A DNA stretch of 64,000 nt, taken from contig JAXMAR010000002.1 of the NCBI GenBank assembly GCA_046350295.1, forward strand, positions 124,001-188,000. Reading direction: 5' to 3'. This DNA is from JAXMAR01 sp046350295 (lineage in GTDB: Bacteria > Planctomycetota > Planctomycetia > Gemmatales > Gemmataceae). The position numbers and the translations under genes are program-made. Below are positions 49,501 through 58,170 of the stretch, one piece after another (the first letter of the stretch is position 1; each line of letters opens with the position of its first letter). Below the pieces are notes generated by a model, which was not told where the DNA came from, ran no database searches, and saw only the letters and a program-made list of their open reading frames with translations.

Positions 49501-51204
49501 TTACTTGATCGGGCCCGCGCGGTTGAAGGGGAAATAAACGGCGTGGGCGCGGCCGAGCATGAGGCGATCGGGGACGAGGCCCCATTCGCGGCCGTCGGAG
49601 CTCATCGTGCTGTTATCCCCCAGGCACATGAAATGACCAGGCTGGACGTAATAGCAGCGCGGCTCGAGGCGGCGGTAGGCGTCCCAGGATTCGCCGCTGA
49701 CGATGGATTCGCTGCCGCGCGGCACGCTCTCGTCGCTGCCGGAGCCGCCGCGCGTGTAGTAGGTGTCGCGCCAGAGCCGCAAGTGCGTCACGCGAACGGC
49801 GGCGTCCTTGACGCCGATGCTGGCGGGCTCGAGGTCGTTGAGGGTAGGGCCGCGGCGGCGGGCGAGGGCTTCCGTGATCTGCGCTTCGGTCTTGCCGGTG
49901 AACTCGCCCGGTTTGGGGGCTTCGGGCGGGTCGTAGTCCGCGTGGCCCGGCTCGAACGGAATATCACGGTCGATCCAGACCATGAGTCGAGCGTCGAAGT
50001 TGGCGAACTTCACATTGTAGGTTCCCTTTGCCTTCATGCGCGTGTCGACCGTCGCGACCCCCGTCGTCTTGCGTTCCTTGCCTTCGCCGCTGACGCGGAG
50101 CAGCGTGCACTGGCCGGTCGCCAGATCGAAGCGGGCCTGGAAGCGGTCGATGCCGCGGCTGAGTTCCATCCAGAACTCGCCGCGCGGCTCGAGAACCTCG
50201 ACGCTGCAGTCGAGCATCAGGTCGCCGGCCCAGTTGGGATAGGGCTCGCCGCGGCGGACGTCGTCGACGGCGTTGTAACCGTAGAAATCGGTGATGAGCT
50301 GCGGCCGGGGCGCGGCGGGCATGGCGCGCGGCGCGCCGCGGTCTCCCTTCACCACGAGATGTTGATAGCGCATCCAGGAGACGTCTTTGTCCTTGCGGGC
50401 CTCGGTGGAGAAATCGGTCGGGTTGTCGGCTTTCCAGGCGCTCTCCGGCGCCGGCTGCCAGCGGCGGAAGCGCGGCTCAGAGAGGTCCTTCGGCTGAAAA
50501 TCGTTATCGAAGACAATGCGCCGCATCGCCAGCATCACTTCCGGCGGCTTGCGCAGGACCTTGAATTTGCCTTCGTTGAACCACTTCTTGGCCCAGGGGT
50601 GGTCTTCGTAGAGGAAGTCGAAGTCGTTATCGAAATCCGTCTCGTCCACGGTGCGGCGGAAACGCTCGAAGCGCGGGTCGCCCCATTTGTGCGCCAGGTC
50701 GAATTCGTTCACCGGCGGCCGGTGCTTCCAGCGGTCCGCCATCGGAATCGGCGTCAACTTCTCGATCTGGTCGTTGCCGAACTCTTCCTCGGCGTAGCGC
50801 TGGGGGCCGAAGCTGACGTGCTCGAAGACCGTTTTCTTGTCGTCCTTGGAAACGACAAAGCCCTTGAGCGTGCGGCCGTCCTTGGTGGTGAGGATCTGCG
50901 GCTCCGGGAAGAGCATCTCGCCGTCCTGCGCTTCCAGCACGAAGATGCGGCCGAAGAGCATGGCGAGGATCTCACCCGGCAGACCGAGGAGGCGCTTGAT
51001 GTAGTTCTTGGGGACGCCGCGCTCGATGGGGCGGACGGGGTACTTGAAGACGACGACGTCGAAGCGGCGCGGCTTCGACAGGTCGGTGTCGTACATGCAC
51101 TTGGAGACGAGGACGCGGTCGCCGCTCGACCACGGGCCTTGACCGCAGCCCGCGCTCAGGGCCGTCCACACGGCGAGCAGGAGATACCAGACGCGGCGTT
51201 TCAT
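49501..51204 (-). CDS. Signal peptidase I, C-terminal (Lys) half, with own lipoprotein signal
   Basis: The 567-aa product starts at ATG 51204, which overlaps the end of the upstream half gene. It begins with its own export signal, MKRRVWYLLLAVWTALSAGC, ending in a lipobox Cys at 20. Then comes SSGDRVLVSKCMYDTDLSKPRRFDVVVFKYP and KNYIKRLLGLPGE, with the catalytic Lys at 70. A large insert of over 400 residues (beta-rich, with ARLMVWIDRDIPFE resembling a jelly roll) precedes CLGDNSTMSSDGREWG, the GDNS box. There is no Ser-Met motif in this chain. It is expected to act only with the Ser half encoded upstream. Confidence 0.82.
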   Translation of the reverse strand: MKRRVWYLLLAVWTALSAGCGQGPWSSGDRVLVSKCMYDTDLSKPRRFDVVVFKYPVRPIERGVPKNYIKRLLGLPGEILAMLFGRIFVLEAQDGEMLFPEPQILTTKDGRTLKGFVVSKDDKKTVFEHVSFGPQRYAEEEFGNDQIEKLTPIPMADRWKHRPPVNEFDLAHKWGDPRFERFRRTVDETDFDNDFDFLYEDHPWAKKWFNEGKFKVLRKPPEVMLAMRRIVFDNDFQPKDLSEPRFRRWQPAPESAWKADNPTDFSTEARKDKDVSWMRYQHLVVKGDRGAPRAMPAAPRPQLITDFYGYNAVDDVRRGEPYPNWAGDLMLDCSVEVLEPRGEFWMELSRGIDRFQARFDLATGQCTLLRVSGEGKERKTTGVATVDTRMKAKGTYNVKFANFDARLMVWIDRDIPFEPGHADYDPPEAPKPGEFTGKTEAQITEALARRRGPTLNDLEPASIGVKDAAVRVTHLRLWRDTYYTRGGSGSDESVPRGSESIVSGESWDAYRRLEPRCYYVQPGHFMCLGDNSTMSSDGREWGLVPDRLMLGRAHAVYFPFNRAGPIK

Positions 51205-51626
51205 GGACCGGCTCCGGGCGGGGGGTTGTAGGCTTGGCAGTTGGGGCACCAGGAGCCGAGGATCTTCGAATCCCCTTCGGCCTCCGAGCTGGCGTTCACG
51301 ACATACTTATAGCCGCACTTGTCGCAGGCGGTCTCCATGTGATAGCCGAGCAGGGTGGTGGCCATCGAGCCGGTCGGGATCACGAACGCCTCGGCGAGGA
51401 ACGTCTTGAGGAGAAGGACGAGAACGACGACGAAAACAACCGTCTCGACGGTTTCGCGCACGCCACTGTCCCCCGTCTTGGGACGCGCGATCTCCGGCGG
51501 CCGCGCGTAGGGGGGCGGCGCGGCGCGACCCGGCTTGGGAGCGCCGAGGACAACCTCGTGGCTCCCTCTGCCCGGCGGGGCGCCGGATGCGATGCCTTCC
51601 TCAGGTCTGCCATCCGGCTTGGACAT
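51201..51626 (-). CDS. Signal peptidase I, N-terminal (Ser) half
   Basis: The 141-aa product has a Pro-rich cytoplasmic start, one membrane helix (TVETVVFVVVLVLLLKTFLAEAF, residues ~58-81) and then VIPTGSMATTLLG with the catalytic Ser at 87. A zinc-ribbon-like CDKCGYKYVV and CPNCQ pair follows, and the chain ends at NPPPGAGP. No Lys box is present. The stop overlaps the start of the Lys half, so the two are made from one transcript. In usual LepB proteins both parts are one chain. Confidence 0.82.
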   Translation of the reverse strand: MSKPDGRPEEGIASGAPPGRGSHEVVLGAPKPGRAAPPPYARPPEIARPKTGDSGVRETVETVVFVVVLVLLLKTFLAEAFVIPTGSMATTLLGYHMETACDKCGYKYVVNASSEAEGDSKILGSWCPNCQAYNPPPGAGP

Positions 51627-51687
51627 CTTTCACCTTTGATGCGTCTTCTTGCACGCTGAGAGCAGCCGGACCTCTTTGCGGCGCCGG

Positions 51688-53025
51688 TCAATGGTTCAGC
51701 ACCCGGCCGATAAAGGCGTCGTGCGGGACGGCGCCCTGGTCCCGCCAGAAGCGGCTGTCTTCGGAGCGGCCCGAATTGTCACCCAGAACAAAATATTGGC
51801 CGGTACCCAATTGAACAGACCGGCCACGCACCGCGTTGACGCCGGCCTGGGTGTAATGCACGTCACGATACAATTTTACGCGGCGCACCTCCACGTCCGC
51901 GCCCTCCGCCGCGATGCCCAGGGGAAGCGTGACCGGGAGGCGTCGCGTCGCGGGGGGCAGATCGACCGGCTCTCCAACCGCGCGGCCATCGATGCGAACG
52001 AGGATTCGCCGGTCGACAAAGGCGAGATCGAGCGTGAAGGCGCCGGTCGGCATCGCGAAATCCACTTCGGCGAGCGTCTCTTTCTGTCGCTGGATTCGGA
52101 CCGGGGCGTGGCCCGTAAGCGGAAGGCGAACGGAGACGATGTCTTCCCCGTCGTTAAGAGCGAACGTCACGGCGCCGGCTTCACTCCTGCGTAGGACTTG
52201 GGCGCTGACACTGAAGTCGTGGACGGTCTCCCAGTTGGCGTGCAGGGCGCCGTTATAGGCTTGTTCGTCGGTGAGCGGGAGGCATTTTGCTTCGGCGTAG
52301 GAAAAGTTGCGATAAGCGAACCGGGTTGCCCCTTCGAGGCGGAGAGCGGAGCCCGGAATTCGCGTAACGCCCTCCGCAATAAGCCGCGAAGCAATCGCGT
52401 TCTCAACTGGTTGGGCGCTAGAGTCTTTGGTTTGTTCCCAGCGCTCGCGCCAGCCATCGGGACCGGGAAGGTCCTGATCGAAAAGGGGGATGCGCAGCGC
52501 TTCGATTTCCTCCCAGCTCTTGCGCAGCAGGGCGCCGTCGATGTAGACGTCGCCGCCGCGCAACTCCACCTCATCGCCCGGGAGGCCGAGGACGCGCTTG
52601 ATGACATATTCGCCGTTGATCCAGAGGACGACGATCTCCCAGCGCCGCGGCAGGCGCCAGAGATAGGCGAACTTGTCGACGAGGACGCGCTCGCCTGAGC
52701 GCAGGGGAGCGCCGGCCACGGGGATGCTTTCGCCGCACCAGGGACAGAACGCCTTACGATAGAAGCGCTCGGCGGCGGCCCCCCCCGCGTCCCCGGCGTG
52801 CTTGCCGACGATCACCTCGTTGCCGCAGCGCGGGCAGGAGCAGAGGCGATGCTCGCCGTGCAAGGTCGGGGCCATGCTGCCGGTGGGGACATAAAAAGTC
52901 TCGAAAACGAATCCGCGCAGGAGAACGAGAAGAACAAGACAGGGAATGGAGACATGGAGAAGGAAGGCAAGCGCGGGGCGCCGGGGGCTGTCGGGCGCCG
53001 GCGTCATTTTCTCTTGCGGGATCAT
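51688..53025 (-). CDS. lepB: Signal peptidase I (intact)
   Basis: The 445-aa enzyme cleaves N-terminal export signals at the outer face of the inner membrane. The membrane helix (LAFLLHVSIPCLVLLVLLRGFVF) is followed by YVPTGSMAPTLHG with Ser50. A zinc-ribbon insert (CSCPRCG, FCPWCG) precedes RSGERVLVDKFAYLWRLPRRWEIVVL and YVIKRVLGLPGD with Lys143. A large beta-rich insert of about 230 residues separates this from YFVLGDNSGRSEDSR. The start 53025 has GAGG upstream; ATG 53007 is an alternative. It is the upstream gene of the export block. Confidence 0.9.
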   Translation of the reverse strand: MIPQEKMTPAPDSPRRPALAFLLHVSIPCLVLLVLLRGFVFETFYVPTGSMAPTLHGEHRLCSCPRCGNEVIVGKHAGDAGGAAAERFYRKAFCPWCGESIPVAGAPLRSGERVLVDKFAYLWRLPRRWEIVVLWINGEYVIKRVLGLPGDEVELRGGDVYIDGALLRKSWEEIEALRIPLFDQDLPGPDGWRERWEQTKDSSAQPVENAIASRLIAEGVTRIPGSALRLEGATRFAYRNFSYAEAKCLPLTDEQAYNGALHANWETVHDFSVSAQVLRRSEAGAVTFALNDGEDIVSVRLPLTGHAPVRIQRQKETLAEVDFAMPTGAFTLDLAFVDRRILVRIDGRAVGEPVDLPPATRRLPVTLPLGIAAEGADVEVRRVKLYRDVHYTQAGVNAVRGRSVQLGTGQYFVLGDNSGRSEDSRFWRDQGAVPHDAFIGRVLNH

Positions 53026-53314
53026 GCCTGACCTCGAGGGAACAGGCGGCTCGTATAACGACTACCGCACCGGCCGGAAAGCCGGATTGGCCCGAACCCG
53101 CGACGCCTCGCCGGACCGCTGCGGGCGCTTCGACATGGCTGCGATGCTGGATTCGTCTCAATAACCGGATTCGTTCTCACGCCTTTCTTGAAACCCCGCG
53201 ACACAAGCTCTTGCATTTCCCCAACTTAATTCGCCTCATCTCACGACCCCCTCACACCAGACTCCGGGGTGGCCACAGGACAAAGTCGCCTCGCCCCGGT
53301 TTTTTCGGCGCTGG

Positions 53315-53320
53315 TATAAT
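53315..53320 (+). promoter_or_regulatory. Extended -10 candidate for the S41 peptidase gene
   Basis: GGTATAATGC holds a perfect TATAAT 44 nt before ATG 53364. No good -35 lies at the usual spacing, so only the -10 is supported. Confidence 0.4.
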
Positions 53321-53363
53321 GCGCCGGTTCGCTCGCCGCCCTCTCTTTACAAGGAAACCGCCG

Positions 53364-54839
53364 ATGTCGCGCTCGAACCTCGCCTGGCTCGTTGTCCTTC
53401 TTGCCTTCGGTCTGGTCGGCTTGTCGATGTTCATGACGCTGCCGACACCGGCGAGCACGCTCCAGGAGAAGCACGAGAACTACAAGCTGGTGGTCGACAT
53501 CCTGGAGGAGATCCAGCAAAAGTACGCCAAGGAGCTCAAGCCGGAGGACGTCCGCAAGCTCATCGAGAACATGGTGAACGGCGGCTTGCGCGACTTCGAC
53601 CAGCACTCCTACTTCTACAACAAGCAGGATTACCGTGAGTTCAAGACGCAGAGCACCGGCCGCTTCATCGGCGTCGGCATCCAGATCGGCCTCAACAAAT
53701 ACGAGCAGCTGTACGTCATCTCCCCCGTCATCGGCTCGCCCGCGTACGAGGCGGGCATCCTGGCCGGAGACCGCATCGTCGGCATCGACGGCGCCAAGAC
53801 CGAAAAAATGGACATCGAGGAAGCGAAGCGGCGCATCATCGGCGAGCCCGGCACGCAGGTGAAGCTGACGGTCCAGCACAACGGCTCCAAGACCTCGGAA
53901 GACAAGATGATCACCCGACGCGAGATCCACATCGAAAGCGTGATGGGGGACCGCCGCGATCCCGTCAACCTCAAGGAATGGGACTTCATGATCGATCCCA
54001 AGCTGAGGATCGGCTACATCCGCATCAATTCCTTCAGCGAGACGACCGCCGCCGACATGGTCAAGGTCGTCGAGTCGCTGCAAAAGCTCGGCATGAAGGG
54101 GCTCGTTCTCGACCTGCGCGGCAATCCCGGCGGGCTGCTCAAGGCGGCCGTCGAAGTCAGCTCGCTCTTTCTACCGGACGGGAAGACGGTGGTGAGCACC
54201 AAGGGCCGGACCAAGGCGGAGGACCACAGCTACAAGTCGAGTCCGCCGGTCCCCGGCTTCACGCCCCAGACCGACTATCCGATCGCCATCCTCATCAACC
54301 GCGGCAGCGCCAGCGCCGCTGAAATCCTGGCCGCGGCGCTTCAAGACTACTTCCGCGCGATCATCGTCGGCGAGCGCAGCTATGGCAAGGGAAGCGTGCA
54401 GAACATGATCCCGATGGAGAACGGTGAGTCGGCGCTCAAGATCACCACCGCCCTCTATTTCCCGCCCGGTCGCGAGGAAGATGGCAAGCGCAAGCCGCGC
54501 AACATCAACCGCGAGTCCCCGGTCTGGAACAAGGACGACAAGAAGGAATGGGGCGTGCATCCCGACCCGGGTTACGAGGTGAACCTGACGGACGACCAGT
54601 TCCGCGACTGGCTCATCTGGCGCCGCGAACGGGACATCGTGCATGACAAGGGCAAGGAACCCGAGGCCAAGGACGCCAAGAAGACCGAGGTCAAAGACGT
54701 CGTGCTCGAGAAGGCCCTCGATTACATCCGCAGCGAGCTGGGCAAGCGCGGCGCAGCCGGCGCGATCCGCCCGGCCGCCGTCGCGGAGCGTCCGGCGCCC
54801 ATCCTGCTGCCAACCCTGACGATCGCGTCCCGGCGATAA
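53364..54839 (+). CDS. S41-family C-terminal processing peptidase
   Basis: The 491-aa exported protein starts at ATG 53364 with AAGGA upstream; residues 5-25 are an anchor or signal. A PDZ domain (about 95-170) carries GVGIQIGLNKYEQLYVISPVIGSPAYEAGILAGD. The catalytic domain has GLVLDLRGNPGGLL, the nucleophile Ser in LINRGSASAAEILA and the Lys in GERSYGKGSVQ. It degrades or trims proteins from their C-terminal ends outside the cytoplasm. The C-terminal end is Lys/Glu-rich and then Pro/Ala-rich. No frameshift is seen. Confidence 0.92.
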   Translation: MSRSNLAWLVVLLAFGLVGLSMFMTLPTPASTLQEKHENYKLVVDILEEIQQKYAKELKPEDVRKLIENMVNGGLRDFDQHSYFYNKQDYREFKTQSTGRFIGVGIQIGLNKYEQLYVISPVIGSPAYEAGILAGDRIVGIDGAKTEKMDIEEAKRRIIGEPGTQVKLTVQHNGSKTSEDKMITRREIHIESVMGDRRDPVNLKEWDFMIDPKLRIGYIRINSFSETTAADMVKVVESLQKLGMKGLVLDLRGNPGGLLKAAVEVSSLFLPDGKTVVSTKGRTKAEDHSYKSSPPVPGFTPQTDYPIAILINRGSASAAEILAAALQDYFRAIIVGERSYGKGSVQNMIPMENGESALKITTALYFPPGREEDGKRKPRNINRESPVWNKDDKKEWGVHPDPGYEVNLTDDQFRDWLIWRRERDIVHDKGKEPEAKDAKKTEVKDVVLEKALDYIRSELGKRGAAGAIRPAAVAERPAPILLPTLTIASRR

Positions 54840-54952
54840 CCACGGAACACACGAAAGACACGAAAGAAACAAGAAAAAGAGGAAGAAAAAGCGAAGAGAG
54901 AGGAGGCCTTGTCTCCTCTCTTCTTTTCGTGCCTTTCGTGTGTTCCGTGGTT
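54838..54952. repeat. Large intergenic inverted repeat
   Basis: AACCACGGAACACACGAAAG (54838-54857) pairs perfectly over 20 bp with 54933-54952; a second hairpin GAAGAGAGAGGAG/CTCCTCTCTTC lies inside. It overlaps the S41 stop and ends just before the PEGA gene stop, so it may terminate both convergent genes. Confidence 0.85.
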
Positions 54953-54955
54953 CCC

Positions 54956-55420
54956 CTATTTCGGCAGCAAACCGGATCGGACCTCCGACGCCGGGAGCGG
55001 CACGCCGATGCTGCGACCGAAGACGCGCAGGTCGGACGCGGACTTCAGCACGGGCTCGGGGGGTGGAATCTGGGCCGGCGCCAGGGGCACGCCGGTGTCG
55101 CCGCCGATGCGGTGCACGTCGCGCAGCGTGAAGGGCAGGAGGTTTTCGCTGACGAAATCGACGAGGAAGACGTCGTACCAGGGGGCCTTGACGTCCTGCT
55201 CGATGACGGTTGTCTGGTGGCCGTCCTTCACCAGCGTGAAGCGGTACTTCCCGTAGTAGGTGAACGGTTTGTCGACCGGCGTGGCGCCGAGGGGGTTGTT
55301 GTTCTCGTCGTAGACGATGGCGCCGGGCGGATCGCTGGTGATGACGAAGCGGCGCTCGACGCACCCCCCGGTGAAGAAAAGGAGCAGCGCGAGTCCGGCC
55401 CAGGCGATTCTTGCGTTCAT
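54956..55420 (-). CDS. PEGA-domain lipoprotein
   Basis: The 154-aa protein starts at ATG 55420 with GGGAGG upstream. LALLLFFTGGC is a lipobox signal with Cys at 20. The mature part starts RRFVITSDPPGAIVYDENNNPLGATPVDKPFTYYGKYRFTLVKDG, a PEGA-type beta domain, where the usual PEGA motif reads PPGA. A Pro-rich tail follows. Such lipoproteins are surface or periplasmic and bind cell-wall or polysaccharide structures. It is convergent with the S41 gene. Confidence 0.82.
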   Translation of the reverse strand: MNARIAWAGLALLLFFTGGCVERRFVITSDPPGAIVYDENNNPLGATPVDKPFTYYGKYRFTLVKDGHQTTVIEQDVKAPWYDVFLVDFVSENLLPFTLRDVHRIGGDTGVPLAPAQIPPPEPVLKSASDLRVFGRSIGVPLPASEVRSGLLPK

Positions 55421-55632
55421 TGGGAGCCTCCCCGTTCAGCCCCGCGGGTGGCGGAACCGGGGCGGATGCCGCCGGCCTGTCATCCGGGAAAAAGGGGGAC
55501 ATCGGATAACACGAATGGGCGTCGGCGTCAATTGTGCTTTTTGCGATGCCGGCACGTCGCGACGGGAACCCGCTCGGCGGCGCCCTCGTCCCAAGCTCAG
55601 GATCCCTCGGGCGTTGCGTCCCGCGCGCCAAG

Positions 55633-55733
55633 GGGCTTGCAACGCAAAAGGGGACTGTCCCATGCGCTGGAGCGAAAAACCCGGGGCTTTCGCCGGGTCG
55701 AGAGGGACTGTCCCCTCTTGCTTTGCAAAGCCC
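55633..55733. repeat. Imperfect inverted repeat with GGGACTGTCCC cores
   Basis: The left arm (55633-55661) contains GGGCTTGCAACGCAAAAGGGG and the right arm (55704-55733) its approximate reverse complement. Each arm ends in the palindrome GGGACTGTCCC. The 400-nt gap before the PP2C gene holds nothing else recognisable. Confidence 0.7.
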
Positions 55734-55820
55734 ACCAAAGGCGCCGGGGAATCGTTGCAACCGGCGCCGGATCAGATAGCATTAAAGAACAGAGAACCGA
55801 GGAAGCTCCGGGGTCGCAGG

Positions 55821-57152
55821 GTGATTGGCTTCGAAGACATCGAGTACGCGAGCGCGACGGACGTCGGCATTCGCCGCAGCCACAACCAGGATGCCCATGT
55901 CGCCCTGCCGGCCACCGATACCGATCAGTGGCAGCAGCGCGGCCACGTTTTCCTGGTGGCGGACGGGATGGGCGCGCACGCCGTCGGTGAGCTCGCCAGC
56001 AAGATCGCCGTCGACAGCATCCCCCACATCTACGGCAAGCATGCTCACGACGGACCGGTCCCCGCTTTGCGCAAGGCGTTCACCGAAACGAACTTCACCA
56101 TTCACACCCGCGGCCAGCAGAACCGCGAGTTCGAGGGGATGGGCACCACCGCGACCGCCATCCTGCTACGGCCGGAGGGGGTCTGGCTCGGGCACGTCGG
56201 TGATAGCCGGGCCTATCGCGTCCGCGGCGACAAGATCGAGCAGATCAGCTTCGATCACAGTCTCATCTGGGAGCTGGCGCGGCGGCAAAAGAAGGACCCC
56301 GAAGACATCCAGGGAGTGCCGAGCAACGTCATCATCCGCTCCCTCGGTCCGGAGCCGATCGTTCAGGTCGACGTGGACGGCCCCTATCCGATGCGCCCGG
56401 GCGACATCTACGTTGTCTGCAGCGACGGCCTGTCCGGGCAGGTGACGGACCGGGAAATCGGCGCCATCGCCCAGGCCTTGCCGCCGGACGAAGCCTGTCG
56501 CTTCCTGATCCACCTGGCGAACCTGCAAGGCGGTCCGGACAACATCACGGTCGTCGTGATCCGCGTGCGGGGCGCCGCGGCGGGGGCCCTTGACGCCGAC
56601 ACGCCGACGCCGCTCGCCCGGCCGCGACGCCGCCCGATCGATTGGTCGCAAGTCGTGCACCGCGCTCCCTGGCCGCTGGGGCTGCTCCTGGTCGGCATCC
56701 TGCTCGCGGGTCTAGCGATCCTCCTCACGTACAACGGCTGGCGCGGCGAGCTGATCATGTTCCTGTTCGCCGCGATCGTCCTGATCGGCGGCCTGGGCGG
56801 GCTGCTCTTCCAGAACTACACGGAAGCGGCGCACCCTCCGGTCGTGGAACCGCCGGCACGGCCGGCGCAGATTCACCGCACGGCGGATTGCTCGATCACG
56901 CCGGCGCTTCTGGCGCGGCTGGACCAGGCGCTGAAAGTGCTGGAGGAGCGTATCCGCGAGCGGCGCTGGGACGCGGACTGGGACGAATACCGCCGCCGCC
57001 TGGCGGAGGGAAAGGCGAAAACGGAGAAGGGGGACCTGGCGACAGGCTTCGCCGAGCAATGCCGCGCCATGATGTGCCTCATGGACGCGGTCGGGCAGCA
57101 GCGGCATCGGGAGGAGGCGTTCAAGCCTCTGTGGGACCGGACGCCGGCGTGA
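55821..57152 (+). CDS. PP2C-type protein phosphatase with membrane segments
   Basis: I choose the GTG at 55821 because the PP2C domain begins directly after it (IEYASATDVGIRRSHNQDAHVAL); earlier in-frame codons run into repeat DNA. The product is 443 aa. Mn/Mg-binding motifs are HNQDAH, FLVADGMGAHAVGE, GHVGDSRAYRV, VCSDGLSGQVTDREI and GGPDNITVVVIRV. Two membrane helices follow (about 275-320), and the C-terminus is a helical cytoplasmic domain with one Cys pair. It would remove phosphate from Ser/Thr proteins, opposing the kinase at 47858. Confidence 0.88.
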   Translation: MIGFEDIEYASATDVGIRRSHNQDAHVALPATDTDQWQQRGHVFLVADGMGAHAVGELASKIAVDSIPHIYGKHAHDGPVPALRKAFTETNFTIHTRGQQNREFEGMGTTATAILLRPEGVWLGHVGDSRAYRVRGDKIEQISFDHSLIWELARRQKKDPEDIQGVPSNVIIRSLGPEPIVQVDVDGPYPMRPGDIYVVCSDGLSGQVTDREIGAIAQALPPDEACRFLIHLANLQGGPDNITVVVIRVRGAAAGALDADTPTPLARPRRRPIDWSQVVHRAPWPLGLLLVGILLAGLAILLTYNGWRGELIMFLFAAIVLIGGLGGLLFQNYTEAAHPPVVEPPARPAQIHRTADCSITPALLARLDQALKVLEERIRERRWDADWDEYRRRLAEGKAKTEKGDLATGFAEQCRAMMCLMDAVGQQRHREEAFKPLWDRTPA

Positions 57153-57173
57153 TGGCTCGAGCGTGGAGGAGCC

Positions 57174-57749
57174 ATGGGCTTGTGCGATCCGGCTGAAGTC
57201 GCTCACATCGAAGCGGAGTTCGCGCGAGACCGTCAACTCATGGCAGGACACGAAGCAGCTTCGTCGCTGGCGGCGCAAGAACTGCAGGGGACGATTTACC
57301 GCGTCGCGCTCTCGCTCGACGCCCTCCTGCTCAATGGCATTCACTTGGGAATTCTGCAGCAAGCAGCGGAGGGCTTTGTCGCGAAGTTAGCGAACAAGCT
57401 CTGCGATGACCTGGGAGATCTCGAAGAAGGCATTCAGACGGCCGGTAGTGACCCAATGGCGCGTGCGATCTTCGCGGCGTTGCGAGCCAAATGCGAAGAG
57501 TTGATTCACGTCGTTACCGAAATGGCGTCGTTCCGTAAGTGGAGTCTCGATCAAGTCCACAACGACGCAGCGAGCATCCTGTCGCTTCGCGCAGATTGTG
57601 TTGAATTGATCCAAAGGTTGGAGAACCATCTCGGAACGCCGAAGGCCTTCTATCAATCTCGCCCGCGCCAGTCGACGGAGGACGTGGACCGATTCCTGGC
57701 TGGTTTGGAGCAAACGTTCCAAGAGGAGTGGCGAGTCGCCAATCGGTAG
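57174..57749 (+). CDS. Hypothetical helical protein
   Basis: The 191-aa protein starts at ATG 57174 with GGAGGAG upstream, 21 nt after the phosphatase stop, so the two are probably co-transcribed. It is almost entirely alpha-helical by composition (Leu, Ala, Glu, Asp rich), with a long stretch DALLLNGIHLGILQQAAEGFVAKL. No family is recognised. Context suggests a role with the phosphatase. Confidence 0.6.
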   Translation: MGLCDPAEVAHIEAEFARDRQLMAGHEAASSLAAQELQGTIYRVALSLDALLLNGIHLGILQQAAEGFVAKLANKLCDDLGDLEEGIQTAGSDPMARAIFAALRAKCEELIHVVTEMASFRKWSLDQVHNDAASILSLRADCVELIQRLENHLGTPKAFYQSRPRQSTEDVDRFLAGLEQTFQEEWRVANR

Positions 57750-57750
57750 C

Positions 57751-58131
57751 TCACGCCTCTCCGGATAGCGCGGCTTTGACCCGTTTCGCCGCGGCGTCAT
57801 CCATCTCCGCCTTGCCAAAACCCCGCAGTGCTCCCGCCGCCAGCGCCTCTTGCTGCGCGTTCTCGTGATTCGAGATGAGCATCACCGGCGTGCGCTTCAA
57901 ATCCGGATCGGCGTTCATGTGGCGGATGAGGTCGAGGCCGCGGCTGCCGTCGCGGTCGAGGAGGCGATTGACGAGGACGAGGTCGTAGCCGCCGCGTTTG
58001 AGGGTCTGGATGGCCTCGTTGGCGGAGTGGGCGGCTTCGACGTCGACTTCGAGGTGGGAGCGCAGGAAGGCGCTGATGCCGTAGTGGTCGGCGCCGCACT
58101 GGCCTACGGAGAGGATGCGTTTGCGAGACAT
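57751..58131 (-). CDS. Degenerate receiver-domain protein
   Basis: The 126-aa product starts at ATG 58131. RKRILSVGQCGADHYGISAFLRSH is a receiver opening, but the usual acidic pair is replaced by QCG. The phospho-acceptor position reads DLVLVNRLLDRDG, where Asn sits in place of Asp. TPVMLISNHENAQQEALAAGALRGFGKAEM keeps the beta4-Thr/Ser and the Lys (FGKAEM). It is probably not phosphorylated by a histidine kinase and may be a docking or pseudo-receiver protein. It is next to the PSP1 gene, on the same strand. Confidence 0.72.
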   Translation of the reverse strand: MSRKRILSVGQCGADHYGISAFLRSHLEVDVEAAHSANEAIQTLKRGGYDLVLVNRLLDRDGSRGLDLIRHMNADPDLKRTPVMLISNHENAQQEALAAGALRGFGKAEMDDAAAKRVKAALSGEA

Positions 58132-58170
58132 GACATTCCGTGGTATTGAAGGCACGCGCTCCGTCGCTCG

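Noticed and set aside
55317..55820. Long N-terminal extension of the PP2C phosphatase
   Set aside because: The upstream in-frame codons run through inverted-repeat DNA and show no domain; GTG 55821 fits the family start.
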